From contig JAFDXO010000182.1 of assembly GCA_018267925.1 (NCBI GenBank), positions 88,851 through 152,850 of the forward strand: a stretch of 64,000 nucleotides of DNA, written 5' to 3'. The position numbers were made by a program, and so were the translations under genes. Shown here piece by piece: positions 24,401 through 32,773 of the stretch; the stretch's first letter is position 1, and each line of letters opens with the position of its first letter. The stretch is from Bacteroidota bacterium. Lineage in GTDB: Bacteria; Bacteroidota; Bacteroidia; Chitinophagales; Chitinophagaceae. The notes below the pieces were generated by a model. It had not been told where the DNA came from. It did not search any database and saw only the letters and a list, made by a program, of their open reading frames with translations.

Positions 24401-25286
24401 AAGGTGTACGTTTTCGGCGAAAGAAGTAGTATGTAAGTGCCATCAATAAAATGACCGTAGCCGTTAAAGTAACAATCGTATCAGTACGAAGCTGTGAGGC
24501 ATTTCCGGCAGCTACTGCAGGTCCGCCAAAATAAACAACATGCACTCCGGCATGATTTGATCGCCATTGATTTAAGTCATTGTTCAGAGAGGCAAAAAAA
24601 GTACTGTTAATCCCCGTTTCAGATGCTTTGTGTTTAGGTTTTAAAAAAAAGGTAAGGCGACGTTGGTTATTGCTAAGCAGATAGCCGTCATATAATTCGT
24701 AAGACGGATCAAATTGAAGAACACTCAATTTTTTCCAAATTAAGGACGACATCCCAATGGGATCTTGCGCTACAAACTGCTTGAAAACAACACTTGCCGG
24801 AGACAATAACAATTTTTTGTTTTGCTCTAAGGTTTTGGCAATGGCATCGGGTTGAGTTAATGTATCTAATCGCTGAAAGTCTGACTCGGTAAGGAAAAGC
24901 GGGATATTTTCTCTAAAAATTTGGGTTATGACTTCTTCTTGACCGCCACCGACTTGAGTTGAAACAGAATCTATCCATTTTGCATTCTTTTGTAAAACTG
25001 ATCCGTTTAAATCTTGAGCTGCTGCTATTAAGCTATCCGGGTTGGTATAAGTTGAATCATCAAAAGATAAGAGGAAAATAATTTGCTCACCTGCTTGTGT
25101 GTGGCTGATGACTTCATTCATAGCCTTGATTGCCTTACTGTCGGGCAACATGCTGCTAATATCTTCCTTTAGCTTTACGTTTAGTGAAAGCACTACCCAC
25201 ACTACAAATGTTGAAAAAAAGAGAGCCCAACAAAGTGCCTTGTGCTTATGAAGAAAATGATAGATTGTTACAAATAATCCTGCCAT
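21450..25286 (-). CDS. Trifunctional MMPL transporter / acyltransferase / SAM methyltransferase
   Basis: A 1278-residue three-domain fusion. The first ~800 residues form an RND/MMPL-type exporter with a signal-anchor helix, large periplasmic loops and two membrane bundles (ILGIAIDFSIHFLSH, GLGDDYAIFTMDG). Around 885-985 is a PlsC-type acyltransferase with NHSSFLD (HxxxxD) and FPEGTRS. Around 1100-1278 is a class I methyltransferase with YDLGCGYGFM and GVDYDDEK. I know this combination from Bacteroidota flexirubin or aryl-polyene type gene sets, where it is thought to export and tailor lipid-linked pigments. No ketosynthase, ACP or other pigment gene is near, so here it is an orphan or works with a distant cluster. 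The three domains are uninterrupted. It is convergent with dsdA and same strand as NamZ. Confidence 0.9.
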   Translation of the reverse strand: MAGLFVTIYHFLHKHKALCWALFFSTFVVWVVLSLNVKLKEDISSMLPDSKAIKAMNEVISHTQAGEQIIFLLSFDDSTYTNPDSLIAAAQDLNGSVLQKNAKWIDSVSTQVGGGQEEVITQIFRENIPLFLTESDFQRLDTLTQPDAIAKTLEQNKKLLLSPASVVFKQFVAQDPIGMSSLIWKKLSVLQFDPSYELYDGYLLSNNQRRLTFFLKPKHKASETGINSTFFASLNNDLNQWRSNHAGVHVVYFGGPAVAAGNASQLRTDTIVTLTATVILLMALTYYFFRRKRTPLLLLVPVVYGAAMGMGIVYLVQGSVSVIALGAGAIILGIAIDFSIHFLSHARHAKDIPATIAELAHPLTIGSFTTIAAFLSLRFVHTPILQDLGLFAAGSLTGAALCTLIFLPHFPLGIRHETESKTIFDKMGNWHPEKNKWLVLGIFLLTPVMVYFAQDVEFDSDLMHLNYLSPEMQQAQKEVGDANAMALSSVFVVANGKSGEDALQKLERENTVIQQLSDSGYIKSSSNPIHLLPSLAEQKRRIARWHTFWSKQKQASVLQTIQNVAPGLGFDVKAFSAFEENISRTYNPLDSSATNTIKGFFPGGFSNDTSQHYVIAALRVPQTFRSHVFSKLETDKSVTITDRQQGAVQLVDILDNDFNHIALYSSLIVFFALLIGYGRIELAIMAFLPMIVSWIWILGLMSLLGLKFNIVNIIISSLIFGLGDDYAIFTMDGLVEKFKTGSNKLNSVRAAVYVSVATVVIGLGVLLLANHPALKSIAFISVTGLVCVLFISQTLQPFLFNWFIQNRANKKFLPFTLWSFLKSLFAFSYFFTGSMVLTFVGFILTHLPFAKEKGRFLFHRFLSAYTWSMMYIMFNVKKRIVGRNHADFSKPAVYVANHSSFLDILCTTMLNPRLVLLTNKWVWRSPVFGAVVRMAEYYPVADGAEDSLKPLESLIQRGYSIVVFPEGTRSYDDKIKRFHKGAFYIAEKLGLDIVPLVLHGIHYTMQKGDWLLKDGTLSINYSARISPVDATFGSGYSERAKKIGGYMRSELERIKVREETPRYFREQLIRSYMYKGPSLEWYCRIKTASEANYEPYHQILPRNGFFYDLGCGYGFMTYMLHWAAPNRKFVGVDYDDEKIETAQNNFLRDENICFEQADLNNYNLSACDGIIISDVLHYLLPSQQLDLLECCYKALKPGGLFIIRDGISDLSDRIEGTKRTEVWSTKIMKFNKTQNELHFMSRAFIEDFAQRHNMSIEEKDFASYTANLTFILKKKNHL

Positions 25287-25306
25287 ATTTCAAATACAAA
25301 TCACCA

Positions 25307-26512
25307 CTATTCAAAGTCGCGATACAGTAAATATTTAGTTCTAATTTTTTTAAAAGCATCCACTTCATCTTTCCATGAAGCTCGAATTTGATTGGTATTC
25401 TTACCTTCTCGAATCATATTTTCAAGACGATCAGTTCCGGCCAGTTTCGAAATAAAATTGTTAAAAAAATTTGATGATTGCGGATACCATTGATAAGCTT
25501 TAATTAATGGTTCAAAGTTTAAACCATTTTTTGCCCATTGAAAAGCCTCAATATTATCTTGTGCTACCACTTCTCCAAAACATTTTTTGCCACCATATAA
25601 AGGATTGGAAGCCCCTACTGTAGCTTTAGGTAAAAAATAATAGTTACTCTTCCCTTCAAATTCCGGATGTCCCCATTGTTGAAAAGGCTTGTCTGTTCCG
25701 CGTCCTACGCTAACAACAGTTCCTTCAAAAAAACAAAGTGAGGGGTATAAATAGACTGAAGACATTGTCTGTAGATTGGGTGAAGGCGCAATTGGTAAAG
25801 TATAATACGTTTGATGATCGTAGTTTTTGCAGGGAATAATTTTTAGCATCATTTTTTTTGCTCCGATAAACCATTGTTCTCCAACCAACATTCGAGCATA
25901 TTCTCCGGCCGTCATTCCATATACCACCGGCACAGGTTGCATTCCTACAAAAGACTGATATTTAGGTTCCAATACAAAACCATCAACATAATGTCCGTTT
26001 GGATTTGGACGATCTAAGAGCAATAAAAGTTTACCTGCATCAGAACAGGCTTCCATGGCGTATTGCAACGTAGAAATGTAGGTGTAAAATCGCACACCCA
26101 CATCTTGCAAATCATAAATCAGCACATCAATATCGTTCAATTGTTGTTGAGTAGGCTTCTTGTTATTTCCATACAATGAAAAGATCGGCACACCGGTTTT
26201 TTGATCTAAATCATTCTTGACATGTGCACCGGCATCTGCGACTCCTCTAAAACCATGTTCGGGTACAAAAATCTTTTGAATTTGCACCCCTCTTTTCAAC
26301 AAAGTATCTAACAAGGATTGAGATGACACCTGAGAAGTTTGGTTGATCAAAAGTGCTACACGTTTATTAGCTAATATTGGTAGATATTCATCTAACTGCC
26401 AAGCACCTGGTATTATTTGAGGGTTGCTTTTCTTTTTTTCTCTTGCAAAAGAAAATAGACTGCTCAACATTAGTAAGCACAACAAATAAACAAGACGAGA
26501 ATTGTATAGCAT
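25307..26512 (-). CDS. DUF1343 / NamZ-type exo-beta-N-acetylmuramidase
   Basis: A secreted 401-residue protein with a signal peptide (MLYNSRLVYLLCLLMLSSLFSFA). Family signatures are LPILANKRVALLINQTSQV, KIFVPEHGFRGVADAGAHV, IPIFSLYG-like PIFSLYGNNKKPTQQQL, DVLIYDLQDVGVRFYTYISTLQYAMEAC, LLDRPNPNGHYVDGFVLEP, VPVVYGMTAGEYARMLVGE and GRGTDKPFQQWGHP. DUF1343 includes NamZ, which removes MurNAc from the ends of peptidoglycan fragments; the catalytic residues fit that family pattern. It would act in the periplasm or at the cell surface in cell-wall turnover. It lies 20 nt upstream of the trifunctional gene on the same strand and could be cotranscribed. Length is complete. Confidence 0.88.
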   Translation of the reverse strand: MLYNSRLVYLLCLLMLSSLFSFAREKKKSNPQIIPGAWQLDEYLPILANKRVALLINQTSQVSSQSLLDTLLKRGVQIQKIFVPEHGFRGVADAGAHVKNDLDQKTGVPIFSLYGNNKKPTQQQLNDIDVLIYDLQDVGVRFYTYISTLQYAMEACSDAGKLLLLLDRPNPNGHYVDGFVLEPKYQSFVGMQPVPVVYGMTAGEYARMLVGEQWFIGAKKMMLKIIPCKNYDHQTYYTLPIAPSPNLQTMSSVYLYPSLCFFEGTVVSVGRGTDKPFQQWGHPEFEGKSNYYFLPKATVGASNPLYGGKKCFGEVVAQDNIEAFQWAKNGLNFEPLIKAYQWYPQSSNFFNNFISKLAGTDRLENMIREGKNTNQIRASWKDEVDAFKKIRTKYLLYRDFE

Positions 26513-26691
26513 TTGGGGTACTTTTCATTTATCATTCCTAAAGACATCGCCAATAAAAGTAGCCGTAAAAATTCATAGAAAAATTTGAGTGGCAGTACTT
26601 AAAAAATTGCCTTGAGCGTGCAAATATAACCTTCCATTATAGATATTTCCTCTTAACTTGCTCCCGTTTTAAAGAAACCTAAAATAGGCTT

Positions 26692-27120
26692 ATGCAACAA
26701 GTAAAGAAGGGAGACACCGTGCGTGTACATTATCATGGAACCCTTACCGATGGCTCAACATTTGATAGTTCTGAAGGACGTGATCCTTTAGAGTTTACAG
26801 TAGGCAACGGTCAAGTAATTAAAGGATTTGACGATGCACTGATTGACATGCAAACCGGACAAAAGAAAACAGTAAATATTCCGGTAGATATGGCTTATGG
26901 ACACAGAAATGATGATATGATTTTGGAATATCCTAAATCTGAATTTCCTGCAGACATGAATCCTGAAATTGGCATGGAATTGCACATGAGTGACAACACC
27001 GGAAATGTATTTCCTGTTGTAATTACTGAAATAAAAGAAAACTCAGTACTTCTTGATGCAAACCATCCGCTTGCCGGACAAGATTTGACATTCGAAATAG
27101 AATTAGTTTCCATAGCATAG
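26692..27120 (+). CDS. slyD: FKBP-type peptidyl-prolyl isomerase, SlyD-like
   Basis: A cytoplasmic 142-residue prolyl isomerase/chaperone. The FKBP part opens MQQVKKGDTVRVHYHGTLTDGSTFDSSEGRDPLEFTVGNGQVIKGFDDALIDMQTGQ and is interrupted by an insert-in-flap (from AYGHRNDDMILEYPKSEFPADMNP to VITEIKENSVLLDANHPLAGQDLTFEIELV), which is the SlyD arrangement. The His-rich metal-binding tail of E. coli SlyD is missing. It stands alone with its own terminator at 27142, and no signal peptide is present. Confidence 0.93.
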   Translation: MQQVKKGDTVRVHYHGTLTDGSTFDSSEGRDPLEFTVGNGQVIKGFDDALIDMQTGQKKTVNIPVDMAYGHRNDDMILEYPKSEFPADMNPEIGMELHMSDNTGNVFPVVITEIKENSVLLDANHPLAGQDLTFEIELVSIA

Positions 27121-27141
27121 AGCTAACTTTCTTTTTCCATG

Positions 27142-27179
27142 AAAGGCGAAATAGGATAAAAACTATTTTGCCTTTTTTT
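27142..27179 (+). terminator. Terminator of slyD
   Basis: AAAGGCGAAATAG (27142-27154) pairs with CTATTTTGCCTTT (27163-27175), one G-T pair, and is followed by a T-run. Confidence 0.85.
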
Positions 27180-27322
27180 ATTCAAATCTTAGCTTTTATT
27201 TCAGTCTTTACCAAGTAATCTTAACTAAGTTTATATCATTTGCTAAAGTTCCGATAAATTGACCGATGTAAAATTGACGGTTCCTACTCTTTGTGTATTA
27301 TTACGCTTTAGTTCCTAACAAA

Positions 27323-27988
27323 ATGAGCTACTTCCCATCCTTACTGTTGCAAGCGGCAGGTTCTACAGAGCAAAAGATCTCCATTCTCTATCTTTTAAAA
27401 GAAGGTGGTGTGTTGATGATTCCACTACTATTATGTTCTATTGTGCTTGTGTATGTATTTGTAGAGCGTTGGTTGATTCTTTCTCGCACATCTCGACTTG
27501 ATCCCAGGTTTATGAATCAAATCCGTGAATACATAACGGGAAGCAACTTACAAGGAGCCAAAAGCCTTGCTCATAACGCCGACAGCCCTGTGGGTCGAAT
27601 CATTGAAAAAGGAATCAGCCGAATTGGCAAGCCCATCGAACACATTGAAAAATCAATGGAAAGTGCCGGAAAATTGGAAGTTTATCAATTAGAGAAGAAC
27701 CTGTCTATACTTTCAACCATTGCCGGAATTGCGCCTATGTTTGGTTTTTTAGGAACCATAGCCGGAATGATTATTTTGTTTTTCAACATTCAACATCAAG
27801 GTTTTTCATTAGAAAATATAGCCGGTGGAATTTACACTAAGATGGTAACATCCGCTGTGGGATTGATCATTGGCTTATTAGCCTATGTAGCCTACAATTA
27901 TTTCAATGCCCAAATCAACAAACAAGTAAATAAAATGGAAGCAGCAGCCGTAGAATTTTTAGATATTCTGCAAGAGCCTGCTCGATAA
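27323..27988 (+). CDS. MotA/TolQ/ExbB-type proton channel protein
   Basis: An inner-membrane subunit of an ExbB/TolQ-like proton-driven motor, 221 residues from the ATG at 27323; a GTG at 27293 would add ten. Three membrane helices are visible: GGVLMIPLLLCSIVLVYVFV, IAGIAPMFGFLGTIAGMIILF and MVTSAVGLIIGLLAYVAYNYF, with the typical P-rich channel loop GIAPMFGFLGTIAGM. The family energises outer-membrane or cell-envelope machines through the proton gradient. Its partner ExbD/TolR follows after 33 nt. No third TonB-like gene is next to them, so the driven machine is unknown. Confidence 0.9.
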   Translation: MSYFPSLLLQAAGSTEQKISILYLLKEGGVLMIPLLLCSIVLVYVFVERWLILSRTSRLDPRFMNQIREYITGSNLQGAKSLAHNADSPVGRIIEKGISRIGKPIEHIEKSMESAGKLEVYQLEKNLSILSTIAGIAPMFGFLGTIAGMIILFFNIQHQGFSLENIAGGIYTKMVTSAVGLIIGLLAYVAYNYFNAQINKQVNKMEAAAVEFLDILQEPAR

Positions 27989-28021
27989 AATTATTAGAGC
28001 AGAAAAAGCCAAATTTCTTTC

Positions 28022-28423
28022 ATGAATTTACGAAAGCATTTACGAGACAAACCGGAAGCGCATTCCTCTGCACTGAATGATATTTTGTTCATCCTTTTGT
28101 TATTTTTTCTCATTATTTCCACTTTAGCAAATCCGAATGTCATTAAGGTCATGACACCAAAGGGCGAAAGCGATACTAAAGCCAAACAAACAGTCGTGGT
28201 ATCTATTGATTCGAGTCAACATATTTATGTAGGCACACAACTTACACAAATTGACTCTTTGCAACATGCCATAGAACGAATGGTTCGAAAATCAGAAGAT
28301 GCAGAACCCACCGTAGTTATAAACCCCGATAAAAAAGCCAATGCAGAAAGCATTTATCGAGTGATGTACGCAGCAAAAAAGTTACAACTACGCACCGTAA
28401 TGTCAGTGGACAAAGAGCATTAA
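28022..28423 (+). CDS. ExbD/TolR-type motor partner
   Basis: A 133-residue protein with one N-terminal membrane helix (LNDILFILLLFFLIISTLA, residues 18-36) carrying the essential Asp of ExbD/TolR. It is followed by a periplasmic domain (VVVSIDSSQHIYVG...VVINPDKKANAESIYRVMYAAKKL) with the ExbD pattern. It is 33 nt after the ExbB-like gene, same strand, and followed by a terminator at 28448, forming a two-gene operon. The two together would form a proton-driven stator/motor complex in the inner membrane. Confidence 0.9.
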   Translation: MNLRKHLRDKPEAHSSALNDILFILLLFFLIISTLANPNVIKVMTPKGESDTKAKQTVVVSIDSSQHIYVGTQLTQIDSLQHAIERMVRKSEDAEPTVVINPDKKANAESIYRVMYAAKKLQLRTVMSVDKEH

Positions 28424-28447
28424 ATTGATTTAGTAAAACTTGATGAC

Positions 28448-28474
28448 AATGCACCTATTAAAGGTGCATTTTTT
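28448..28474 (+). terminator. Terminator of the exbB/exbD-like operon
   Basis: AATGCACCT (28448-28456) pairs with AGGTGCATT (28462-28470), loop ATTAA, followed by TTTT. Confidence 0.85.
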
Positions 28475-28582
28475 GTAAACCTGCCGTCCAAATCGAAAAT
28501 TTTATTTTGATAGATTGCAAAGAAATGTTTTGCCGATCATTACCATATTCTTCGTACCTTATCTGCTCAATAAAATTTTGAC

Positions 28583-29404
28583 ATGTCGTTTAAAGGAAAA
28601 ACATTTTTTATAACTGGTGCCAGTAGAGGGATTGGTAAAGCAATAGCATTAAAATTAGCTTCCGAGGGTGCTAACATTATTGTTGCAGCTAAATCCATAA
28701 AAGAAGACCCACGATTGGGTGGCACTATTTACACGGCTGCTGAAGAAATAGAACAAGCCGGAGGCAAAGCTCTTGCCATTCCTTGCGATATCAGAAACGA
28801 AGACCAAATTCTTCATGCCGTAGATCAAACTATTTTGACCTTTGGAGGAATAGATGGAGTCATTAATAATGCTTCTGCCATTTCGCTTTCAGGCACTGAG
28901 CAAACAGAAACCAAACGATTCGACTTGATGCACGACATCAATGTTAGAGGTACTTTTTTGGTTACTCGTCATTGTATTCCCTATTTAAAAAAGAGTACCA
29001 ACCCGCATATTTTAACCTTGTCGCCGCCCCTAAATTTAGACCCTCGTTGGCTTGCTTATCATGGTGCTTATACAATCAGTAAATACAACATGAGCATGTT
29101 GACTTTAGGCTGGGCGCAAGAATATAAATCCATTGGTATAGCGGCCAATGCCCTTTGGCCCATAACAACGATAGCTACAGCCGCAATTAAAAATTTATTA
29201 GGCGGTGAAAAAATGTTCCAACAAAGCAGAAAGCCAGAAATCTTAGCAGACGCAGCTTTTGCTATTCTTTCAAAATCTTCAACCCAAGTAACCGGAAACT
29301 TATTTACGGACGAAGAAGTATTACGAGCAGAAGGAATCACCTCTTTTGATCATTATGCTTTAGTACCGGGCGGTCATTTGCAAAAAGACCTATTTTTAGG
29401 ATAA
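28583..29404 (+). CDS. SDR family oxidoreductase, HSDL2-like
   Basis: A short-chain dehydrogenase/reductase, 273 residues. TGASRGIGKAIA near residue 11 is the NAD(P)-binding loop, VINNASA is the NNAG-type motif, and YTISK is the catalytic Tyr-x3-Lys. The PRLGGTIYTAAEEIEQAGG insert and TLSPPLNLDPRWLAYHGAYTISKY with the GEKMFQQSRKPEILADAAFAIL stretch match the HSDL2-type subgroup of SDRs. The catalytic Ser would be in TLSPP. Substrate unknown, but the group is mostly linked to fatty-acid or steroid-like alcohols. It stands alone, convergent with the peptidase gene. A weak promoter-like TTTG-N22-TACCTTAT lies at 28529-28562. Confidence 0.88.
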   Translation: MSFKGKTFFITGASRGIGKAIALKLASEGANIIVAAKSIKEDPRLGGTIYTAAEEIEQAGGKALAIPCDIRNEDQILHAVDQTILTFGGIDGVINNASAISLSGTEQTETKRFDLMHDINVRGTFLVTRHCIPYLKKSTNPHILTLSPPLNLDPRWLAYHGAYTISKYNMSMLTLGWAQEYKSIGIAANALWPITTIATAAIKNLLGGEKMFQQSRKPEILADAAFAILSKSSTQVTGNLFTDEEVLRAEGITSFDHYALVPGGHLQKDLFLG

Positions 29405-29438
29405 ATCTTCATTCTGCAATCAATCATTTGTCAATCAG

Positions 29439-31592
29439 CTATTTCAAAAAATTATCGAAATAGTCTGATATTTTTTGCATCAAATGAACGCGGTCTTTTC
29501 CTCGTACATTATGTTCATATCCCGGATAAACAAAATAGTCAACCTGTACATTTTGATCTATCGCGTTTTTCAAAAACAAAATCGAATGTTGCCACACAAC
29601 CGTTGCGTCATCCGTACCATGAATAACCAACAATTTTCCTTTCAGTTCTTTTGTCTTAGTAAGCAAATTGGCATTTGCATAGCCTTCCGAATTGGTTTGA
29701 GGGGTTCCCATATATCGCTCGGTGTACATCACTTCATACATGCGCCAATCCATAACCGGTCCACCTGCAACTCCAACTTTAAAAACATCTGGATGTCGTA
29801 GCATCAATGAGGTGGTCATAAAACCGCCAAATGACCAACCATGAACACCCATTCGCTTAGAATCTACAAACGGTAAAGATTTAAGATAATCTACACCTTT
29901 TAACTGATCTTCCATTTCAACCGTTCCCAATTGATGAAAAGTAGCTTGTTCAAACTTTAGACCTCGATTTGCACTTCCTCTTCCATCCATAGTAAACACC
30001 ACATAGCCCCGCTGTGCCATATATTCATACCATAGATTTCCACTCTCAGGAAAAGTATTGCGTACTAATTGCACATGGGGACCATTATACAAATAAACGA
30101 TGACGGGATATTTTTTAGTTTCATCAAAATTTGTTGGCAAAATCAATTTACCATATAATGGCGTACCATCGCTTGCCTTTAAAGTAATGTCTTTGATTGA
30201 TGGGCGATTATATTCAGCAAGGGTATTGCTCGCTTTTAGTAAGATAGTTGAAAAGTTCGTTTGAGTGCTTTGAATTTTACAAACCCGAGGAACAGCTTTA
30301 CCGGTATAATTATCAAAAATAAAAGCTCCATTTTCACTTGTCAATAAGGTATGCACGCCTGCTTCCTTGTCTAATCGGCGCATTTTTCCGGTTGTTAGAT
30401 TAACTGCATATCCATGTTTTTCTAAAGGAGATTCTTTCGCAGATGTAATGATAACCTCATTTTCATTAAAGCCTATAATTTCATTCACATCATAATTGCC
30501 CTTAGTAAGTTCTTTCAACTGTTCGCCTTGCGTACTGTATAAATAAAGGTGCTGATATCCATCTTTGTTGCTCCACCAAATAAAGCGATTGTTGTCATTA
30601 GGCAAAAACTGTAGCGGATGCTGTGGTTCTACATAGGTTTTACTTTCTTCTTCAAAAAGAGTTTTCAATCTGTTTCCGGTGTGTGCATCATATTGATTAA
30701 GCCATAGATGATTTTGGGCTCGATTTAGTACTGCGACATAAATGAAGCGTTCATCTGGACTCCATGTTACAGAGGTCAGATATTGATCTTTAGGTGCGCC
30801 CGTAGCCAATTCAACGGTATGTCGAGTAGCTGGATCAAATACGCGAATGGTTACCTCGTGCGAACTGTCGCCAGCCATCGGATACTTGATTATATCGGCA
30901 ACAGCAGGGATCGGGTTCCAATTGATAATAGGATAATCTTTAACCATACGCTGATTCATGCGATAGTAGGCTATCAGATTGCCTTTGGGGGAAAAGAAAA
31001 TTCCACGATCAATTCCAAATTCATTGCGGTGTACGGCTTGACCATTGATGATGTTTTTGTCAGCATCATTAGTTAACTGAATTGGTGTTCCGTCACTTAA
31101 AGACAAAAACAGATTATTGGCTAAAGTGAATACTACTTTTTTACTTCGATCTACCGTAATATTTGAGGCATCTTTGGGCAGTGTAAGCCACTGTTTCCAT
31201 TTCATATCCTGATCACGAAGCACGCCCAGTACTAAATGATTTCGATTATTGAAATAGACTTGTTTGGAATCTATCCAATTGAATGACGGCATTCCTTTCA
31301 GACTATCCTTAGCAAATAACCGATTGTTCAAATTAGAGAGCGACTCAACGGTATCTTTTTTGATTTCAGGAATGGACAATCGAACTAACCATTCATTTTT
31401 CCCATCTTTTTCTACTTGAAAGAAACATGTTGTTCCTGGCTGCCATGAAGGTTGCTTAATGTTCTTTAAGGCTAAAGTAGTGGACAGCCCGTTAGTTGCT
31501 TCTGCAATGGTAAAATTCTTCTTTTGCGCTGAAGAAAAAGTAGTATTAAAAAGAGCAATTGCTAGTAAAAAGCGAACTCGATTAGATAACAT
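29439..31592 (-). CDS. S9-type prolyl peptidase, DPP-IV-like
   Basis: A 717-residue exported serine peptidase with a signal peptide (residues 1-22, FSSAQ). The N-terminal half is the beta-propeller (EFGIDRGIFFSPKGNLIAYYRMN, SPDERFIYV, NDNNRFIWWSNKDGYQHLY). The C-terminal hydrolase has the nucleophile motif GWSFGGFM (about residue 595), Asp in HGTDDATV and His in GYEHNVRGKDRVH. The ordering Ser-Asp-His and the propeller identify dipeptidyl peptidase IV/acylaminoacyl-peptidase type. It would cleave dipeptides (often X-Pro) from peptides in the periplasm or outside. It is convergent with the SDR gene and not in an operon. Confidence 0.93.
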   Translation of the reverse strand: MLSNRVRFLLAIALFNTTFSSAQKKNFTIAEATNGLSTTLALKNIKQPSWQPGTTCFFQVEKDGKNEWLVRLSIPEIKKDTVESLSNLNNRLFAKDSLKGMPSFNWIDSKQVYFNNRNHLVLGVLRDQDMKWKQWLTLPKDASNITVDRSKKVVFTLANNLFLSLSDGTPIQLTNDADKNIINGQAVHRNEFGIDRGIFFSPKGNLIAYYRMNQRMVKDYPIINWNPIPAVADIIKYPMAGDSSHEVTIRVFDPATRHTVELATGAPKDQYLTSVTWSPDERFIYVAVLNRAQNHLWLNQYDAHTGNRLKTLFEEESKTYVEPQHPLQFLPNDNNRFIWWSNKDGYQHLYLYSTQGEQLKELTKGNYDVNEIIGFNENEVIITSAKESPLEKHGYAVNLTTGKMRRLDKEAGVHTLLTSENGAFIFDNYTGKAVPRVCKIQSTQTNFSTILLKASNTLAEYNRPSIKDITLKASDGTPLYGKLILPTNFDETKKYPVIVYLYNGPHVQLVRNTFPESGNLWYEYMAQRGYVVFTMDGRGSANRGLKFEQATFHQLGTVEMEDQLKGVDYLKSLPFVDSKRMGVHGWSFGGFMTTSLMLRHPDVFKVGVAGGPVMDWRMYEVMYTERYMGTPQTNSEGYANANLLTKTKELKGKLLVIHGTDDATVVWQHSILFLKNAIDQNVQVDYFVYPGYEHNVRGKDRVHLMQKISDYFDNFLK

Positions 31593-31693
31593 GCCAAAGA
31601 TTTTAAGTAGAAAATAACAGGGATAAAAATAGACATTCCCTTATTTTACACAACGATTAACTCACCCACTTTACTGTTTTAAAATGTAAGGCT

Positions 31694-32767
31694 ATGCGCC
31701 AAATACTCCTATTTATGTCGTTCTTTATGTCGGCTATTGTATCTTTTGGTCAGTTCGCTTATTTCAATAGTGATGAATTTTGGCAAAAGACACCTTTACT
31801 CTCACCCAATACCGACGTAAAAATCTTACCTTCTGATACGGCTATTATAGTTGCCAGTAATAGAGAAGAAGATATTTCTAAGATTAGATATTTGCCTGAA
31901 ATGCGCTCCGGGAAAGGCATTCGTTACTTTGTTGTTTTTTCTAGAAATGGGAAATGGAATGTTCTTCCTGTTTCATCCTTGCAAGATGCATTACATCAAA
32001 TGCCTCGTCTTGATTTACCTTGGGTGATTTATACGGAAGGCATGGGTAAGTTTTTTACCTCTAATCTTGACAGAGGTATGAACCTCTCAGCACAATATGG
32101 TGTAAATGTGTTGATGTTTGATTATCCGAGTCTTTCATCGCATAGAAAAAGGTTAGGTAATTATTTTTTTGCTAAGAAAAATGCTACTGTTGCCTACCAT
32201 GATTTTCTTCCAGTGCTGAAAGAAATCAGGTTGCTAAATTCAACTAAACAATTTGGACAAGGCGGTATCAATCTTTTCTTTCACAGCATGGGCAATATTG
32301 TGATGCAGCAAATTGTTAAACATCATTTGGTTAATGAGCTAAACGGATCAAAATGGGTTAACAACCTCATTTTTAATGCGCCTTGTATTCCTCAAAAAGG
32401 GCATCAGAAAATGATAGACCAAATTCACTTTGCCAAGCACATTTATATCAATTACAATCCTGAAGATTATACGCTTGGCGGAGCCTACCTTGTCAGTAAG
32501 CGTTATCAATTGGGCAAACAAATTCATCGTCCTTTAGCTAAGGAAGCTATCTATGTTAATTTCAACGACATTGCCGGAGATGGTCATAGTAACTTTTTGA
32601 ACCTTATAGGTAGAAATGAAATACCCCCTGCTGCGGAAAACTTTTACTACACCCTATTTCATGGTGATACGGCATCAGTTCATAATACTGTTTTATTTTT
32701 ACCCAGTAAGCACAGAAAAATTGGTTATGATTTGCTTCCAATACCTTCAACCACAGCACATCAATAA
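31694..32767 (+). CDS. Secreted alpha/beta-hydrolase-like protein
   Basis: A 357-residue protein with a signal peptide (MRQILLFMSFFMSAIVSFGQ). The centre has the nucleophile elbow FFHSMGNIVMQQ (GxSxG-like, H-S-M-G-N, near residue 196), preceded by LPWVIYTEGMGKFF and VLMFDYPS, and followed by LIFNAPCIPQKG; the fold pattern is the DUF900/esterase-type alpha/beta hydrolase. A probable acid and His lie later (YNPEDYT, DGHSNFL). No substrate can be named. It is convergent with kdsB by a 6 nt gap and has no operon partner. The call is from fold motifs only. Confidence 0.65.
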   Translation: MRQILLFMSFFMSAIVSFGQFAYFNSDEFWQKTPLLSPNTDVKILPSDTAIIVASNREEDISKIRYLPEMRSGKGIRYFVVFSRNGKWNVLPVSSLQDALHQMPRLDLPWVIYTEGMGKFFTSNLDRGMNLSAQYGVNVLMFDYPSLSSHRKRLGNYFFAKKNATVAYHDFLPVLKEIRLLNSTKQFGQGGINLFFHSMGNIVMQQIVKHHLVNELNGSKWVNNLIFNAPCIPQKGHQKMIDQIHFAKHIYINYNPEDYTLGGAYLVSKRYQLGKQIHRPLAKEAIYVNFNDIAGDGHSNFLNLIGRNEIPPAAENFYYTLFHGDTASVHNTVLFLPSKHRKIGYDLLPIPSTTAHQ

Positions 32768-32773
32768 CACCAA

